Below the pieces are notes generated by a model that made no database searches, was not told the DNA's origin, and worked only from the letters and a program-made list of their open reading frames with translations. The translations under genes were made by a program, and so were the position numbers. From an uncultured Prevotellaceae bacterium (GTDB lineage: Bacteria > Bacteroidota > Bacteroidia > Bacteroidales > Muribaculaceae), in contig CAMVBJ010000009.1 of assembly GCA_947165675.1 (NCBI GenBank), positions 28,868-92,867 of the forward strand: a DNA stretch of 64,000 bases, given 5' to 3'. Positions 27,582 through 36,549 of this stretch are shown here, in pieces (the stretch's first letter is position 1; every line of letters starts with the position of its first letter).

Positions 27582-28525
27582 TTCAAGTATTTCTCAATAT
27601 TATAGCGCGGGCGGTGCTTGCCCTCGGTGTAGATGCGACCAATATAGGCAGCAATGATACTGAGGCAAATGAGAACACATCCCCCCACAAACCAGATAGA
27701 CAACATCAATGAGGCCCAACCCTGCACTCCACGTCCCTGGCACAAAGCCACAATCACATAGATGAGTATTCCCATGCTGATGAGCAAGAACACCATACCA
27801 AGGTCAAAAATCAATCGCAGTGGCTTGACACTGAACGAGGTCACGCCGTCGATAGCAAAAGACAGCATCTTGCTCAAGGGATACTTGCTCTCGCCTGCTT
27901 GACGCTCCAAGCGGTCATAGTAAACCGAATCGGACTTATATCCCAACAGTGGCACCAGTCCACGCAGGAACAGGTTGCGCTCGTCGTACTGACACAGGGC
28001 GTGAACCGCACGGCGACTCATCAGCCTGAAATCAGCGTGGTTATATACCGATTTAACGCCCATACTGCTCATAAACTTGTAGAACAACTGAGCCGTGGTA
28101 CGCTTGAAGAAAGTGTCGGTCGTGCGCTTGCGTCTCACACCATAGACGATGTCGCAGCCATCGTCATATTTCATGACCATATCAGGAATGGCATGGATGT
28201 CATCCTGCAAGTCGGCATCAATCGACACAGTGACATCGGCATCCTGGCGAGCGGTATCAAGTCCAGCCATGAGAGCGTTCTGGTGGCCCACGTTACCAGC
28301 CAACTTGAGTCCTCGAACGTGGGCATCGGACTCACTATAACCAGCAATGATTTCCCATGTGCGGTCACGTGACCCGTCGTTCACATAGAGGATGTAGCTC
28401 TCCTCGCTCACCAAGTGCTCACGCATCATGCCATCGAGCAGAGCTCTCAATTGCTGGTTGGTCTGTGGCAGCACTTCCTCTTCGTTGTAGCAAGGCACCA
28501 CGATTGCTAAAGTCGAGTTTTCCAT
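27578..28525 (-). CDS. GtrB/DPM1-like polyprenyl-phosphate glycosyltransferase
   Basis: Transfers a sugar to undecaprenyl phosphate on the cytosolic face of the inner membrane. The GT-A start is AIVVPCYNEEEVLPQTNQQL, followed by YVNDGSRDRTW and the metal site SIDADLQDDIHAI. Two membrane segments follow at about residues 230-255 and 270-293, as in GtrB. Length 315 is typical. It is first in the three-gene operon. A GtrB-type enzyme normally works with a GtrA flippase and a GT-C transferase, which are absent here; the Wzx-like gene may serve. Confidence 0.9.
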   Translation of the reverse strand: MENSTLAIVVPCYNEEEVLPQTNQQLRALLDGMMREHLVSEESYILYVNDGSRDRTWEIIAGYSESDAHVRGLKLAGNVGHQNALMAGLDTARQDADVTVSIDADLQDDIHAIPDMVMKYDDGCDIVYGVRRKRTTDTFFKRTTAQLFYKFMSSMGVKSVYNHADFRLMSRRAVHALCQYDERNLFLRGLVPLLGYKSDSVYYDRLERQAGESKYPLSKMLSFAIDGVTSFSVKPLRLIFDLGMVFLLISMGILIYVIVALCQGRGVQGWASLMLSIWFVGGCVLICLSIIAAYIGRIYTEGKHRPRYNIEKYLK

Positions 28526-28566
28526 TCTGTAGAAGTTTATTGGCGTTGGCCTTATTGTCCAAACGG

Positions 28567-28574
28567 CAAAGGTA
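28567..28574 (-). promoter_or_regulatory. -7 element of the GtrB-like operon
   Basis: TACCTTTG on the minus strand, 41 bases upstream of the ATG. A heptad array (28581-28615) sits immediately behind it, where the -33 element should be. Confidence 0.6.
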
Positions 28575-28580
28575 TAAATA

Positions 28581-28615
28581 AGTTTTCAATTTACGGTTTT
28601 CAACTTTCAGTTTTT
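28581..28615. repeat. Five degenerate 7-bp repeats in a divergent promoter region
   Basis: AGTTTTC, AATTTAC, GGTTTTC, AACTTTC, AGTTTTT in direct succession. The units match those in the arms of the REP-like hairpins. No complementary arm is present here. Confidence 0.6.
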
Positions 28616-28659
28616 TCGTCCATTCTTAACAATTTGCGAGATTTTGCAAAGAATATATC

Positions 28660-28687
28660 TTGAAGAATTAAATTTTTTGTAATTTTG
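28660..28687 (+). promoter_or_regulatory. Promoter of yicC
   Basis: TTG at 28660-28662, 17 bases, TAATTTTG at 28680-28687; the ATG follows 27 bases later. It excludes an alternative TTG start at 28685 that lies inside the element. Confidence 0.6.
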
Positions 28688-28714
28688 CCGAATATAGCAA
28701 AATCTAATTTGACA

Positions 28715-29596
28715 ATGATACTATCCATGACCGGATTTGGCAAAGCGGTAAAAGTCTATAACAACAAGAAAATCACCGCCGAAGTCAAGTCACTGAACAG
28801 CAAACAACTGGATTTTGGGGTACGTACTCCTCAGAGTCATCGTGAGATTGAGATGGAACTGCGCAACATCGTGTCGAAGGCATTGATGCGTGGCAAGATT
28901 GATCTATTTGTTTATTGTGAGCCCATCGAGGGTGCCACGTCAGGCACTATAAACATCCCGATGCTGCAACAATACAAAACCCAAATCGAGGAAATGGCCT
29001 CAGCGCTGAATTTACCACAGCCCGAGGACTGGTATGCCACTTTGCTGCGCATGCCCGATGCACTGAAGACCGACGCCAAGGCCACCGAAGCCGACGAGCA
29101 GGAACTCACCATTGTCAAGGAAGTTGTCACTCAAGCAACCCAACAGCTGATTGATTTCCGCCGTCAAGAGGGAGCAAGACTTGCGACTTTCTTTGAGGAG
29201 AAAATTGCCGCCATCCAGGCGCTACTTAACGAGGTGCCACGTTACGAGGAGCCTCGCACTCAGAAAATCAAGGCACGCATCCTTGACTCCCTGGCCAAGA
29301 TCAAGGAGGTGGACTATGACAAGAACCGCTTTGAGCAGGAACTCATTTACTACATCGAGAAACTCGATATCACCGAGGAGAAGATCCGCTTGCAGAACCA
29401 CTTGAATTACTTCATAGAGACCATGCATAGTGAAGAACCTGGACAAGGCAAGAAGTTGGGATTCATCAGCCAGGAAATCGGTCGCGAGGTGAACACTATG
29501 GGCTCTAAGGCCAATCAGGCCGAGTTGCAGAATCTGGTCGTTCGCATGAAGGACCACCTTGAACAGATTAAGGAGCAAGTGCTCAATGTGTTGTGA
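28715..29596 (+). CDS. yicC: YicC family endoribonuclease
   Basis: Family implicated in RNA turnover; E. coli YicC is a hexameric endoribonuclease. The start MILSMTGFGKA is the family signature. The C-terminal DUF1732 part shows KKLGFISQEIGREVNTMGSKANQAELQNLVVRMKDxLEQIKEQV. The ATG at 28715 gives 293 residues and fits both homologues and the promoter position; the extra ten residues of a TTG start do not. It is followed by gmk after a repeat-filled gap, an order often seen in bacteria. Confidence 0.93.
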   Translation: MILSMTGFGKAVKVYNNKKITAEVKSLNSKQLDFGVRTPQSHREIEMELRNIVSKALMRGKIDLFVYCEPIEGATSGTINIPMLQQYKTQIEEMASALNLPQPEDWYATLLRMPDALKTDAKATEADEQELTIVKEVVTQATQQLIDFRRQEGARLATFFEEKIAAIQALLNEVPRYEEPRTQKIKARILDSLAKIKEVDYDKNRFEQELIYYIEKLDITEEKIRLQNHLNYFIETMHSEEPGQGKKLGFISQEIGREVNTMGSKANQAELQNLVVRMKDHLEQIKEQVLNVL

Positions 29597-29606
29597 GTGA
29601 ATATTA

Positions 29607-29623
29607 CCACGGCAGAGCCGTGG
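29607..29623. repeat. Small palindrome after yicC
   Basis: CCACGGC-AGA-GCCGTGG, 7-bp stem and 3-base loop. A sequence of the same shape but opposite arm order (CCGTGGC-AAA-GCCACGG) lies after the M18 peptidase gene. Confidence 0.5.
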
Positions 29624-29657
29624 CACACGTAACACTGACCTCAAAACTGAAAACAAT

Positions 29658-29807
29658 GATATAGATGTTGGCCCATTGGTGGTATTAACCGCCCTGTCGG
29701 GCGGGAAATTAAACAAATTAATTTTAAAATTTAATTTTCTTTTAATTTCCCGTGCGTTAGCACGGTTCGATGCAGAGACGTTTCAACGCAGGGTAAACTG
29801 CTATATC
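29658..29807 (+). repeat. TIR element R1, copy 1 (150 bp)
   Basis: Runs from GATATAGATGTTGGCCC to CTATATC; the terminal repeats are degraded in this copy. Inside are CCGCCC-TGTC-GGGCGG, a palindromic A/T core (AAATTAATTTTAAAATTTAA) and a GTGC-GTTA-GCAC hairpin. Nearly identical to 58189-58403 apart from a 65-bp segment present only there. No coding capacity. Confidence 0.8.
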
Positions 29808-29829
29808 GTTACCAAACTGAAAACAGAAA

Positions 29830-30402
29830 ATGGAACAAGGCAAATTAATCATCATCTCGGCACCGTCAGGGTCCGGCAAATCGACCATCATCGGTCGCAT
29901 CATGCAAGACGAGTCACTCAAGTTGGCATTCTCGGTATCGGCTACGACCCGTCCTCGCCGAGGCCAGGAGGTTCATGGTGTTGACTATTATTACAAGACC
30001 ATCGATGAGTTCAAGAAAATGATTGAGAACGACGAGCTTGTCGAATATCAAGAGGTCTATAAAGGTCGTTTCTACGGCACCCCCAAGAGCGAGGTGGAAC
30101 GCATCACTGGCATGGGAAAGAATGTCGTGCTTGACCTTGACGTGTTAGGCGGTGTTAACGTCAAGAAGATGTATGGCGACCGTGCGTTGGCTATTTTCAT
30201 TCAGCCACCCAGTGTGGAAGTCCTGCGCCAGCGACTCATCAACCGTGGTACCGACAGCATGGAAGACATCAAGGCCAGGGTCGATAAGGCCGAATTTGAA
30301 ATCTCGATTGGTCCACAATTTGACCACACTGTTATCAATGACGTCCTTGATGATGCTGTCAACGAGGTTCACAACCTGATCGCCGCCTTTATCGCACACT
30401 GA
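29830..30402 (+). CDS. gmk: Guanylate kinase
   Basis: Converts GMP to GDP with ATP. The P-loop is LIIISAPSGSGKSTIIGRIM at residues 6-25, followed by SVSATTRPRRGQEVHGVDYYY, the GMP-binding region, and GRFYGTPKSEVE. At 190 residues it is the usual length. It follows yicC after 233 bases that hold a repeat element, so the two genes are either separately transcribed or have a long structured spacer. Confidence 0.96.
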   Translation: MEQGKLIIISAPSGSGKSTIIGRIMQDESLKLAFSVSATTRPRRGQEVHGVDYYYKTIDEFKKMIENDELVEYQEVYKGRFYGTPKSEVERITGMGKNVVLDLDVLGGVNVKKMYGDRALAIFIQPPSVEVLRQRLINRGTDSMEDIKARVDKAEFEISIGPQFDHTVINDVLDDAVNEVHNLIAAFIAH

Positions 30403-30417
30403 CCCACTCGTCAGACC

Positions 30418-30489
30418 ACAAGAACAACCATCGGCACAACTTCAAGCAACGATTCAGTTGCCAACTGTTGTTCCAATGGTTGTTCTTGT
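30418..30489 (+). terminator. Large hairpin after gmk
   Basis: ACAAGAACAACCAT pairs with ATGGTTGTTCTTGT (14 bp), with further pairing possible in the 44-base interior; T-rich afterwards. Confidence 0.65.
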
Positions 30490-30510
30490 TTATAAAATTA
30501 GCTACAATAA

Positions 30511-30542
30511 TTTGCGTTCATCATGAGATTTTGTTAATTTTG
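30511..30542 (+). promoter_or_regulatory. Promoter of nadD
   Basis: TTTG at 30511-30514, 20 bases, TAATTTTG at 30535-30542; the ATG follows at 30577. Confidence 0.75.
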
Positions 30543-30576
30543 CGGGTTATACATCTTTAAAGAGCTTATATATTAA

Positions 30577-31173
30577 ATGAAGATTGGAATATTTGGCGGT
30601 TCATTTGACCCGATACATTGTGGACATGCTATCATCGCCCACCACATCATCAGCAGTGGTGTAGTGGACAGGTTGTGGTTGATGGTATCGCCATTGAATC
30701 CGTTGAAGGTGGACAAGCAACGGCAAGTGGCCGATACCGACCGCCTGCGCATGGTCGAGATGGTATCCCGTCCACTGGAAGGCGCAGAGACGTCGGCATT
30801 TGAGTTCACAATGCCGCGTCCGTCCTACACAATTGACACGCTCAATGCCCTGCAAGCCAAGTTTCCTAACGATGAATTCTATCTCGTTATCGGTGGTGAC
30901 AACTGGGAAGTATTCGGCAAGTGGCGAAACAGCGATGAAATTCTGGCTAAATACCATGTGATCATCTATCCTCGCCTGGGCCATGAAGTCATCATACCAC
31001 AAGAATTGCAAGATCGCGTTCAACTGATAGATGCTCCCATCATCGAATTATCATCTACCCAGATTCGCCAACGACTTGCCGAAGGGAAAAGCGTGCGCTA
31101 TTACGTTCCCGACGAAGTCCTTAACTACATCGACCGACACAACTTATACTGCAATCAACAGACAAAACAATAA
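30577..31173 (+). CDS. nadD: Nicotinate-nucleotide adenylyltransferase
   Basis: Joins nicotinate mononucleotide and ATP to give deamido-NAD. The nucleotidyltransferase motif is GIFGGSFDPIHCGHAII at residues 3-19; RPSYTIDTLNAL, VIGGDNWEVFGKWRN and the late ISSTxIR-type motif (IELSSTQIRQRLAEGKSVRYYVPDEV, split across the text) complete the family pattern. At 198 residues it is the norm. The stop codon abuts the next ATG (TAAATG), so it is translated with the DUF5063 gene. Confidence 0.95.
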   Translation: MKIGIFGGSFDPIHCGHAIIAHHIISSGVVDRLWLMVSPLNPLKVDKQRQVADTDRLRMVEMVSRPLEGAETSAFEFTMPRPSYTIDTLNALQAKFPNDEFYLVIGGDNWEVFGKWRNSDEILAKYHVIIYPRLGHEVIIPQELQDRVQLIDAPIIELSSTQIRQRLAEGKSVRYYVPDEVLNYIDRHNLYCNQQTKQ

Positions 31174-31674
31174 ATGGACAAGCTAACACCTAATGAGTTG
31201 GCGTTTATCGCCCTTGCTAACGAATATTGCCATGCGTTAGAGCACTCTAACGAGTGCGAGACGCGCGATCAATTTGTAGCCCAGATGCTGAAGCTGCTGC
31301 CTCGCCTGTATATCACTGTCAATGACATCGAGGACAACACCTATAGTGAGGAATATATCGACTCGGCACTCGAGGAGGATGTTTATGACCTGATACGTGA
31401 GCGTGTGGCACAGATCATGGCTGAGGAGGACATCTATCTGGAGGTATTCATGGAAGACATGAAATACAGCGACACGCCCATCTCGGCCTCGGTATCTGAG
31501 AATCTGGCGGACCTATATCAAGAGTTTTTTAATCTCATCCACTCGATACAAGATGCGTTGACCGAGACACAACACGAAATGCTGTGCCAGTGCAAGATCA
31601 ACTTTGTCAACTACTGGGGACAGACCCTATGTAATGTTCTACGAGCACTGAACGCCATCTATTACGGAATATAA
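31174..31674 (+). CDS. DUF5063 family protein
   Basis: Small acidic, helix-rich cytosolic protein of 166 residues with no signal peptide or membrane segment. The pattern ELAFIALANEYCHALE at the start and CKINFVNYWGQTLCNVLRAL at the end resembles the Bacteroidetes DUF5063 family. Function is unknown. It starts directly at the nadD stop codon, which ties it to that operon. Confidence 0.7.
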   Translation: MDKLTPNELAFIALANEYCHALEHSNECETRDQFVAQMLKLLPRLYITVNDIEDNTYSEEYIDSALEEDVYDLIRERVAQIMAEEDIYLEVFMEDMKYSDTPISASVSENLADLYQEFFNLIHSIQDALTETQHEMLCQCKINFVNYWGQTLCNVLRALNAIYYGI

Positions 31675-31699
31675 ACAATACAATAAATAACAACATATT

Positions 31700-32998
31700 A
31701 TGAACAAAACCAATAATTATGTGAGCTCGTTACTGGAGTTCCTCGATAACAGTCCATGCAATTTCCTGGCTGTGGACACCGTGAAGAAAATCCTGACCGC
31801 CAATGGCTTCAAGGAAAAGAGAATTGACGACAAGATGACCGCCAAGGCTGGAGACAAATTCTTTTTCACCAAGAACGACAGTGCCATCTTTGCCGTGAAA
31901 GTGGGCATGAAGAAGCCTGCCGATACTGGCTTTAAGATCATTGCGGCCCACAGCGATTCTCCATGCTTCAGGATCAAGCCAGCCAGTGAGATTCCTGGTG
32001 AAGGTGGCATCTTGCGCCTGAATACTGAAGTTTATGGAGGTCCTATTCTGTACACGTGGTTCGACCGTCCCTTGTCGTTGGCAGGACGAGTGCTGCTCAA
32101 GGGCCAAGATGCCTTGCATCCAGTGACCAAGCTTATCAAGATCGAGCGTCCGCTGATGTGTATTTCGCATCTTGCCATCCACTTCAACCGCGCCGTCAAC
32201 GAGGGCAACAAGCTGTCCAAGCAGAAGGACATGCTTCCCATCCTTGCCAAGATCAACAAGGATTTTGAATGGCAGAACACCCTGCTCAACCTTGTGGCCG
32301 ATGAGTTGCAGGTCGAGGCGAGCGATATCATCGATTTTGACCTGATGCTATATGACGTGAGCAAGGCAAGTCTTTTTGGTCTGAATAACGAATTCATCTC
32401 GGCGGGTCGCCTTGATGACTTGAGTATGGTTCATGCCGCTATCACGGCCATTATCGAGTCCAAGGACAAGGATGCGACTCTCGTGTCAGCCATCTTTGAC
32501 AACGAGGAGACCGGCAGTGGAACCAAACAGGGTGCCCACTCGCCAGTATTAGGTAACATGCTATTGAGGCTCGTGATGGCTTTGGGTGGCGATTTTGAGG
32601 ACTTTGGCCGCGCTATTCACCGTTCATTCATGGTATCGGCTGACAACGCCCATGCTTTCCACCCCAACTACCCCGAGAAATATGACCCGACCAACCATCC
32701 TTCTCTGGGTGGTGGCCCGTGCATCAAGGTGAACGCCAACTGTAAGTACATGAGCGATGCCCACTCGGCAGCTATTTTCAAGAGCCTGTGCGAGAATGCC
32801 GGCGCACCTTTCCAGTACTTTGTGAACCACAGCGACGTGGCAGGCGGTTCCACACTGGGTAACATTCTCACAGGGCAGCTTGACATCGAGGGCGTTGATG
32901 TGGGCAATCCCGTGCTGGCGATGCACTCGGTTCGTGAGACCGGATCATGTGACGACCATGTGAACATGATCAAGGTGATGAAGCAATTCTTTAAGTAA
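31700..32998 (+). CDS. M18 family aminopeptidase
   Basis: Zinc aminopeptidase that prefers acidic or neutral N-terminal residues, cytosolic and dodecameric in characterised members. The metal and catalytic motifs are present: AAHSDSPCFRIKP, GRLDDLSM, FDNEETGSGTKQGAHSP, SADNAHAFHPNYPEK and MHSVRETGSCDDH. Full length at 432 residues. It starts 25 bases after the DUF5063 gene and is probably in the nadD transcript. It is followed by a small palindrome and an ABC-F gene. Confidence 0.93.
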   Translation: MNKTNNYVSSLLEFLDNSPCNFLAVDTVKKILTANGFKEKRIDDKMTAKAGDKFFFTKNDSAIFAVKVGMKKPADTGFKIIAAHSDSPCFRIKPASEIPGEGGILRLNTEVYGGPILYTWFDRPLSLAGRVLLKGQDALHPVTKLIKIERPLMCISHLAIHFNRAVNEGNKLSKQKDMLPILAKINKDFEWQNTLLNLVADELQVEASDIIDFDLMLYDVSKASLFGLNNEFISAGRLDDLSMVHAAITAIIESKDKDATLVSAIFDNEETGSGTKQGAHSPVLGNMLLRLVMALGGDFEDFGRAIHRSFMVSADNAHAFHPNYPEKYDPTNHPSLGGGPCIKVNANCKYMSDAHSAAIFKSLCENAGAPFQYFVNHSDVAGGSTLGNILTGQLDIEGVDVGNPVLAMHSVRETGSCDDHVNMIKVMKQFFK

Positions 32999-33012
32999 TA
33001 AGATAATGATAG

Positions 33013-33029
33013 CCGTGGCAAAGCCACGG
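33013..33029. repeat. Small palindrome after the M18 peptidase gene
   Basis: CCGTGGC-AAA-GCCACGG, 7-bp stem, 3-base loop, in the 57-base gap before the ABC-F gene. Counterpart of the one at 29607-29623. Confidence 0.5.
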
Positions 33030-33055
33030 TCCACTGAACACGATAAACGTAGTTT

Positions 33056-34924
33056 ATGGTAAGTTACTTGCAAGTTGAGGGCTTGAGCAAGGCGTTTGGT
33101 GTCGATGTGCTCTTCGAGGATCTGACCTTCGGTGTTGCTGAGGGTGAGAAGATTGGGCTTATTGCCAAGAATGGCACAGGCAAGTCCACCCTACTCGACA
33201 TTCTTGCTGGCATAGCCTCCCAGGACAGTGGCACAGTTATCTACCGCAACAACTTGCGTGTGGGTTACCTGCCGCAGCTACCTGACTTGGGGGGAGCCGA
33301 GACAGTGCTGGATGCCTGCTTGCATGGCGACGACCCACGGTCATCTGCCATCCATGACTATGAAGAGGCTCTTCGCACAGGTGACAGCGACGCGATGACT
33401 GCCGCCATCCAAGCGATGGACGCTAACGCAGCTTGGGACTACGAAGAACGTTTCAAGCAGATTCTCACCCAACTAAAAATCACCGATTACAATCAGCCTG
33501 TCAAGGAATTAAGTGGAGGTCAGGTGAAACGCGTCGCACTTGCCCGCCTGCTCATCGATGAGCCACAGATGCTCATCCTGGACGAGCCCACCAACCACCT
33601 CGACATCGACATGATTGAGTGGCTGGAAAACTACCTGCAACGCAGTCGTGTCACCCTGCTGATGGTGACTCATGACCGGTATTTCCTGGACAACATCTGC
33701 AACCGCATCCTGGAGATGGACCAGCACAGCATCTTTTCCTATAACGGTAACTACAATTACTACCTGGAAAAACGTGCTGAGCGCATCGAGGCGCAAAACG
33801 TCCAGGTGGAACGAGCCCGCAACCTGTTGCGTACCGAGCTTGACTGGATGAGGCGCCAACCGCAGGCACGAGCGAACAAAGCTCAGTATCGCATCGATGC
33901 ATTCTATGACCTGCAGGAACGTGCCCAGCAACGACGTGATGACGGCGAAGTGGAACTGAACGTGAAAAGTGCCTACATCGGCAAGAAGATTTTCACGGCC
34001 CACCATGTGAATAAGCGCTATGGCGACAAGGTGATACTCGACGACTTCAATTACACGTTTGCTCGCTACGAGAAATTAGGCATCGTGGGAGATAATGGTG
34101 TGGGTAAAACCACCTTCATCAAGTTGCTGCTCGACATCGTCAAGCCCGATAGCGGTTACTTTGAAATCGGAGAAACCGTCAAGTTTGCCCATTATAGCCA
34201 AGAAGGGATACACTTTGATGAGGGCAAGCGGGTGATTGACGCCGTTCGCGATGTAGCCGAATACATCTACTTCGACGAGAAACACCACTACACCGCAATG
34301 GCTTGGCTCAATCACTTCCTGTTCACGCCACAGGACCAGCAGAAGTTTATCTCAAAGTTGAGTGGTGGCGAACGACGCAGGCTGTATCTGGCCATCGTGT
34401 TGATGACCAAGCCCAATTTTCTCATTCTCGATGAGCCGACCAACGACCTTGACATTTCAACACTGGAAATCCTCGAAGAATACCTTTCCCAGTTCAATGG
34501 TTGTGTCATCATCGTGAGCCATGACCGCTTCTTCATGGACCGAACTGTGGATCACACCTTTGTATTCACGGGTAATGGCCACATCAAGGATTTTCCAGGC
34601 AACTACAGTGAATACCGAGCCTGGAAACAACGACACGAACAGGAAGCAGCCCAAGCAGCCAAAGAACAGGAAGTTGCCAAGCCCAAAGAGAACACCTGGG
34701 CCAATCGCGCTAATCAAAAGAAGTTAACCTACAAGGAACAGCGCGAACTGGAACAGCTCAATATCGACATGGAAGCCCTCAACAAGGAGAAAGCCGAATT
34801 GGATGCCCTGTTTGCCAGTGGCGAGACACTGGATGACGTTGCAGCCAAAGCCGCCCGGTATCAAGAGGTCAAAGACCTGCTCGACGAGAAAGAAATGCGC
34901 TGGCTGGAACTCTCTGAGAGTTAA
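33056..34924 (+). CDS. ABC-F family ATPase (Uup-like)
   Basis: Tandem-ATPase protein without membrane segments that acts on the ribosome or on nucleic acid intermediates. Two Walker A sites (AKNGTGKSTLL and GDNGVGKTTFI), two signatures (ELSGGQVKRVALARLL and [16 protein letters not shown]), and two Walker B sites (LILDEPTNHLDIDMIEW and LILDEPTNDLDISTLEI) are complete. The last 75 residues form a Lys/Glu coiled coil, as in Uup. At 622 residues it is full length. Uup rather than an antibiotic-protection factor is the safer call. Confidence 0.9.
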   Translation: MVSYLQVEGLSKAFGVDVLFEDLTFGVAEGEKIGLIAKNGTGKSTLLDILAGIASQDSGTVIYRNNLRVGYLPQLPDLGGAETVLDACLHGDDPRSSAIHDYEEALRTGDSDAMTAAIQAMDANAAWDYEERFKQILTQLKITDYNQPVKELSGGQVKRVALARLLIDEPQMLILDEPTNHLDIDMIEWLENYLQRSRVTLLMVTHDRYFLDNICNRILEMDQHSIFSYNGNYNYYLEKRAERIEAQNVQVERARNLLRTELDWMRRQPQARANKAQYRIDAFYDLQERAQQRRDDGEVELNVKSAYIGKKIFTAHHVNKRYGDKVILDDFNYTFARYEKLGIVGDNGVGKTTFIKLLLDIVKPDSGYFEIGETVKFAHYSQEGIHFDEGKRVIDAVRDVAEYIYFDEKHHYTAMAWLNHFLFTPQDQQKFISKLSGGERRRLYLAIVLMTKPNFLILDEPTNDLDISTLEILEEYLSQFNGCVIIVSHDRFFMDRTVDHTFVFTGNGHIKDFPGNYSEYRAWKQRHEQEAAQAAKEQEVAKPKENTWANRANQKKLTYKEQRELEQLNIDMEALNKEKAELDALFASGETLDDVAAKAARYQEVKDLLDEKEMRWLELSES

Positions 34925-34983
34925 TAGTTAAGAGTTAGGTATAACAAAGTCTATTATCTATTAACTGTAAACTGTTAACTGAA
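34921..34983. repeat. Heptad-repeat imperfect hairpin between ABC-F and umuC-like genes
   Basis: TTAATAG and TTAAGAG units, a short spacer, then TATTATC, TATTAAC, TGTAAAC and TGTTAAC. The two halves are imperfect complements. It fills the intergenic gap from the ABC-F stop codon to the next start. Confidence 0.65.
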
Positions 34984-34988
34984 AAGCA

Positions 34989-36326
34989 ATGTACGGCCTG
35001 GTTGACTGCAATAACTTCTTTGTCTCGTGTGAGCGGGTATTTGATCCGCGTCTTAACGGGAAAATGGTCGTTGTGCTTTCCAACAACGACGGTTGCGTCA
35101 TTGCCCGCAGCAACGAGGCCAAGGCAGCCGGCATCCCCATGGGATGCCCAGCTTTCAAAATCAAGGAGCACATCGACCCTCGTCAGGTCATCCAACTGTC
35201 GGCCCGCCACATCCTGTACCGTGACTTGTCCAATCGTGTGATGAACATCCTTAGCGATGAAGCCGAGAACGTACAGCAATACTCGGTTGATGAGGCTTTT
35301 TTTGTGTTGCCTCACGAGGATGTGGAGACGAGCCATCGCGCGATGGCCAACGTTGTGAAGCGCGTTAAGCAATATGTGGGCATTCCCGTGAGTGTGGGAT
35401 TTGCTCCCACCCGCACGCTTGCCAAAATTGCTAACCACATCGCCAAGAAGGATAGCCGCATCACCGACGGTGTCTATTGGCTCGTGCGCCCCGAGGCCAT
35501 CGACATCATCCTGCGCCGCACTGCCATTGAGGATGTGTGGGGCATCGGTCGCCGACTGACTGCCAAACTCAAATCCAGAGGCATTATGACGGCTGCCGAC
35601 TTTGTGAGAATGCCACCCTCACTTGTCAGGTCACAATACTCAGTGACACTGGAGCGCACCCAACGGGAACTCATGGGGCATGACTGCCAGATCGCTAATC
35701 CAGTGACCATTGCCCACAAGTCCATCATGACATCGCGCACCTTTGGCAAAATCCTCACTAACCGTGAGGAGATTGCTGACGCTATCGTAAGCTTTGCTGA
35801 GCGCGTGGCACGCCAGTTGCGTGACGAGGGCAGCGTGGCAGGGTCAATCATGACCTATGTGCGGGGAGACCACTTCCGTGAAGACTTACCATTCTATTCC
35901 AATTCTTGTCAGTTGCAACTTGACACGCCATCAAATGACACCATGACCATTGTGCGCATGGCGCTGAATGCTTTCAGCCACATTTGGCGCAACGGATTTG
36001 GCTACCGCAAGGCTGGTGTGATGGCTCTTGACATCCATCACGGCGATGCCATCCAGCTCAATGTATTCGACCCTGAAGATCACGGCAAGCTGCGCCGCCT
36101 GATGACCAGCATCGACGGCATCAACAACATGTATGGCCGCCGATCAATCAAACTTGCCCCCGGCCTGCAACGTGGTGAGTGGGCTTCCAACCAGAACCAC
36201 TTCAAGCCATTGAGCAAGACCCTTCACTTCTACACCGGCATGATCCACCCCTACCCTGTCAAGGAAGAATCAAAGCGCATCATCGTGAATGACGAGAGTG
36301 ATCTTGATTACAAAGAACAAGAGTAA
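34989..36326 (+). CDS. umuC: UmuC-like Y-family DNA polymerase
   Basis: Error-prone translesion polymerase subunit. The catalytic start YGLVDCNNFFVSCERVF contains the first acidic residue; LSNNDGCVIARSNEAK and YSVDEAFF (second acidic pair) follow, then IPVSVGFAPTRTLAKIANH. Helix-hairpin and little-finger regions follow (DVWGIGRRLTAKL, MTSRTFGKI). At 445 residues it is slightly longer than E. coli UmuC. No UmuD/LexA-type protease gene is adjacent, and no LexA box was recognised. Whether it is damage-inducible cannot be read from the sequence. Confidence 0.9.
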   Translation: MYGLVDCNNFFVSCERVFDPRLNGKMVVVLSNNDGCVIARSNEAKAAGIPMGCPAFKIKEHIDPRQVIQLSARHILYRDLSNRVMNILSDEAENVQQYSVDEAFFVLPHEDVETSHRAMANVVKRVKQYVGIPVSVGFAPTRTLAKIANHIAKKDSRITDGVYWLVRPEAIDIILRRTAIEDVWGIGRRLTAKLKSRGIMTAADFVRMPPSLVRSQYSVTLERTQRELMGHDCQIANPVTIAHKSIMTSRTFGKILTNREEIADAIVSFAERVARQLRDEGSVAGSIMTYVRGDHFREDLPFYSNSCQLQLDTPSNDTMTIVRMALNAFSHIWRNGFGYRKAGVMALDIHHGDAIQLNVFDPEDHGKLRRLMTSIDGINNMYGRRSIKLAPGLQRGEWASNQNHFKPLSKTLHFYTGMIHPYPVKEESKRIIVNDESDLDYKEQE

Positions 36327-36336
36327 CCATTTCGTA

Positions 36337-36392
36337 AATTAGCATTAGCCCCGCAGGGCGGTTAATATAAACGATGGGCAATTGACTATATC
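36337..36392 (-). repeat. Degenerate fragment of TIR element R1
   Basis: Read on the minus strand it starts ATGATATAG and goes through a TTGCCCAT and TATTAACCGCCCTGC stretch before fading. This matches the left third of the elements at 29658 and 58189. It lies just after the umuC-like gene. Confidence 0.6.
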
Positions 36393-36465
36393 ATTGCCTG
36401 CCTTTTTTTATTGCCCATACCCAACAGCCATTAGACTGAGAAAAGCAAATGGACGAAATGGATGA

Positions 36466-36495
36466 TTGAGAGTCGGAAATCGCAGTCTAAATTTG
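36466..36495 (+). promoter_or_regulatory. Promoter of the lipoprotein cluster
   Basis: TTG at 36466-36468, 19 bases, TAAATTTG at 36488-36495; the first lipoprotein starts at 36550. Confidence 0.7.
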
Positions 36496-36549
36496 CATTG
36501 GAAATTATATCCATAATCATTATCAATTTAATCATTAAAACTAAAAGAC

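Noticed and set aside
29658..29807. Small RNA gene between yicC and gmk
   Set aside because: The structure is shared with the copy at 58189 and is better explained as a repeat element; no promoter precedes it.
33056..34924. Antibiotic resistance ABC-F factor
   Set aside because: The C-terminal coiled coil and overall layout fit the housekeeping Uup group better, and nothing nearby suggests resistance.
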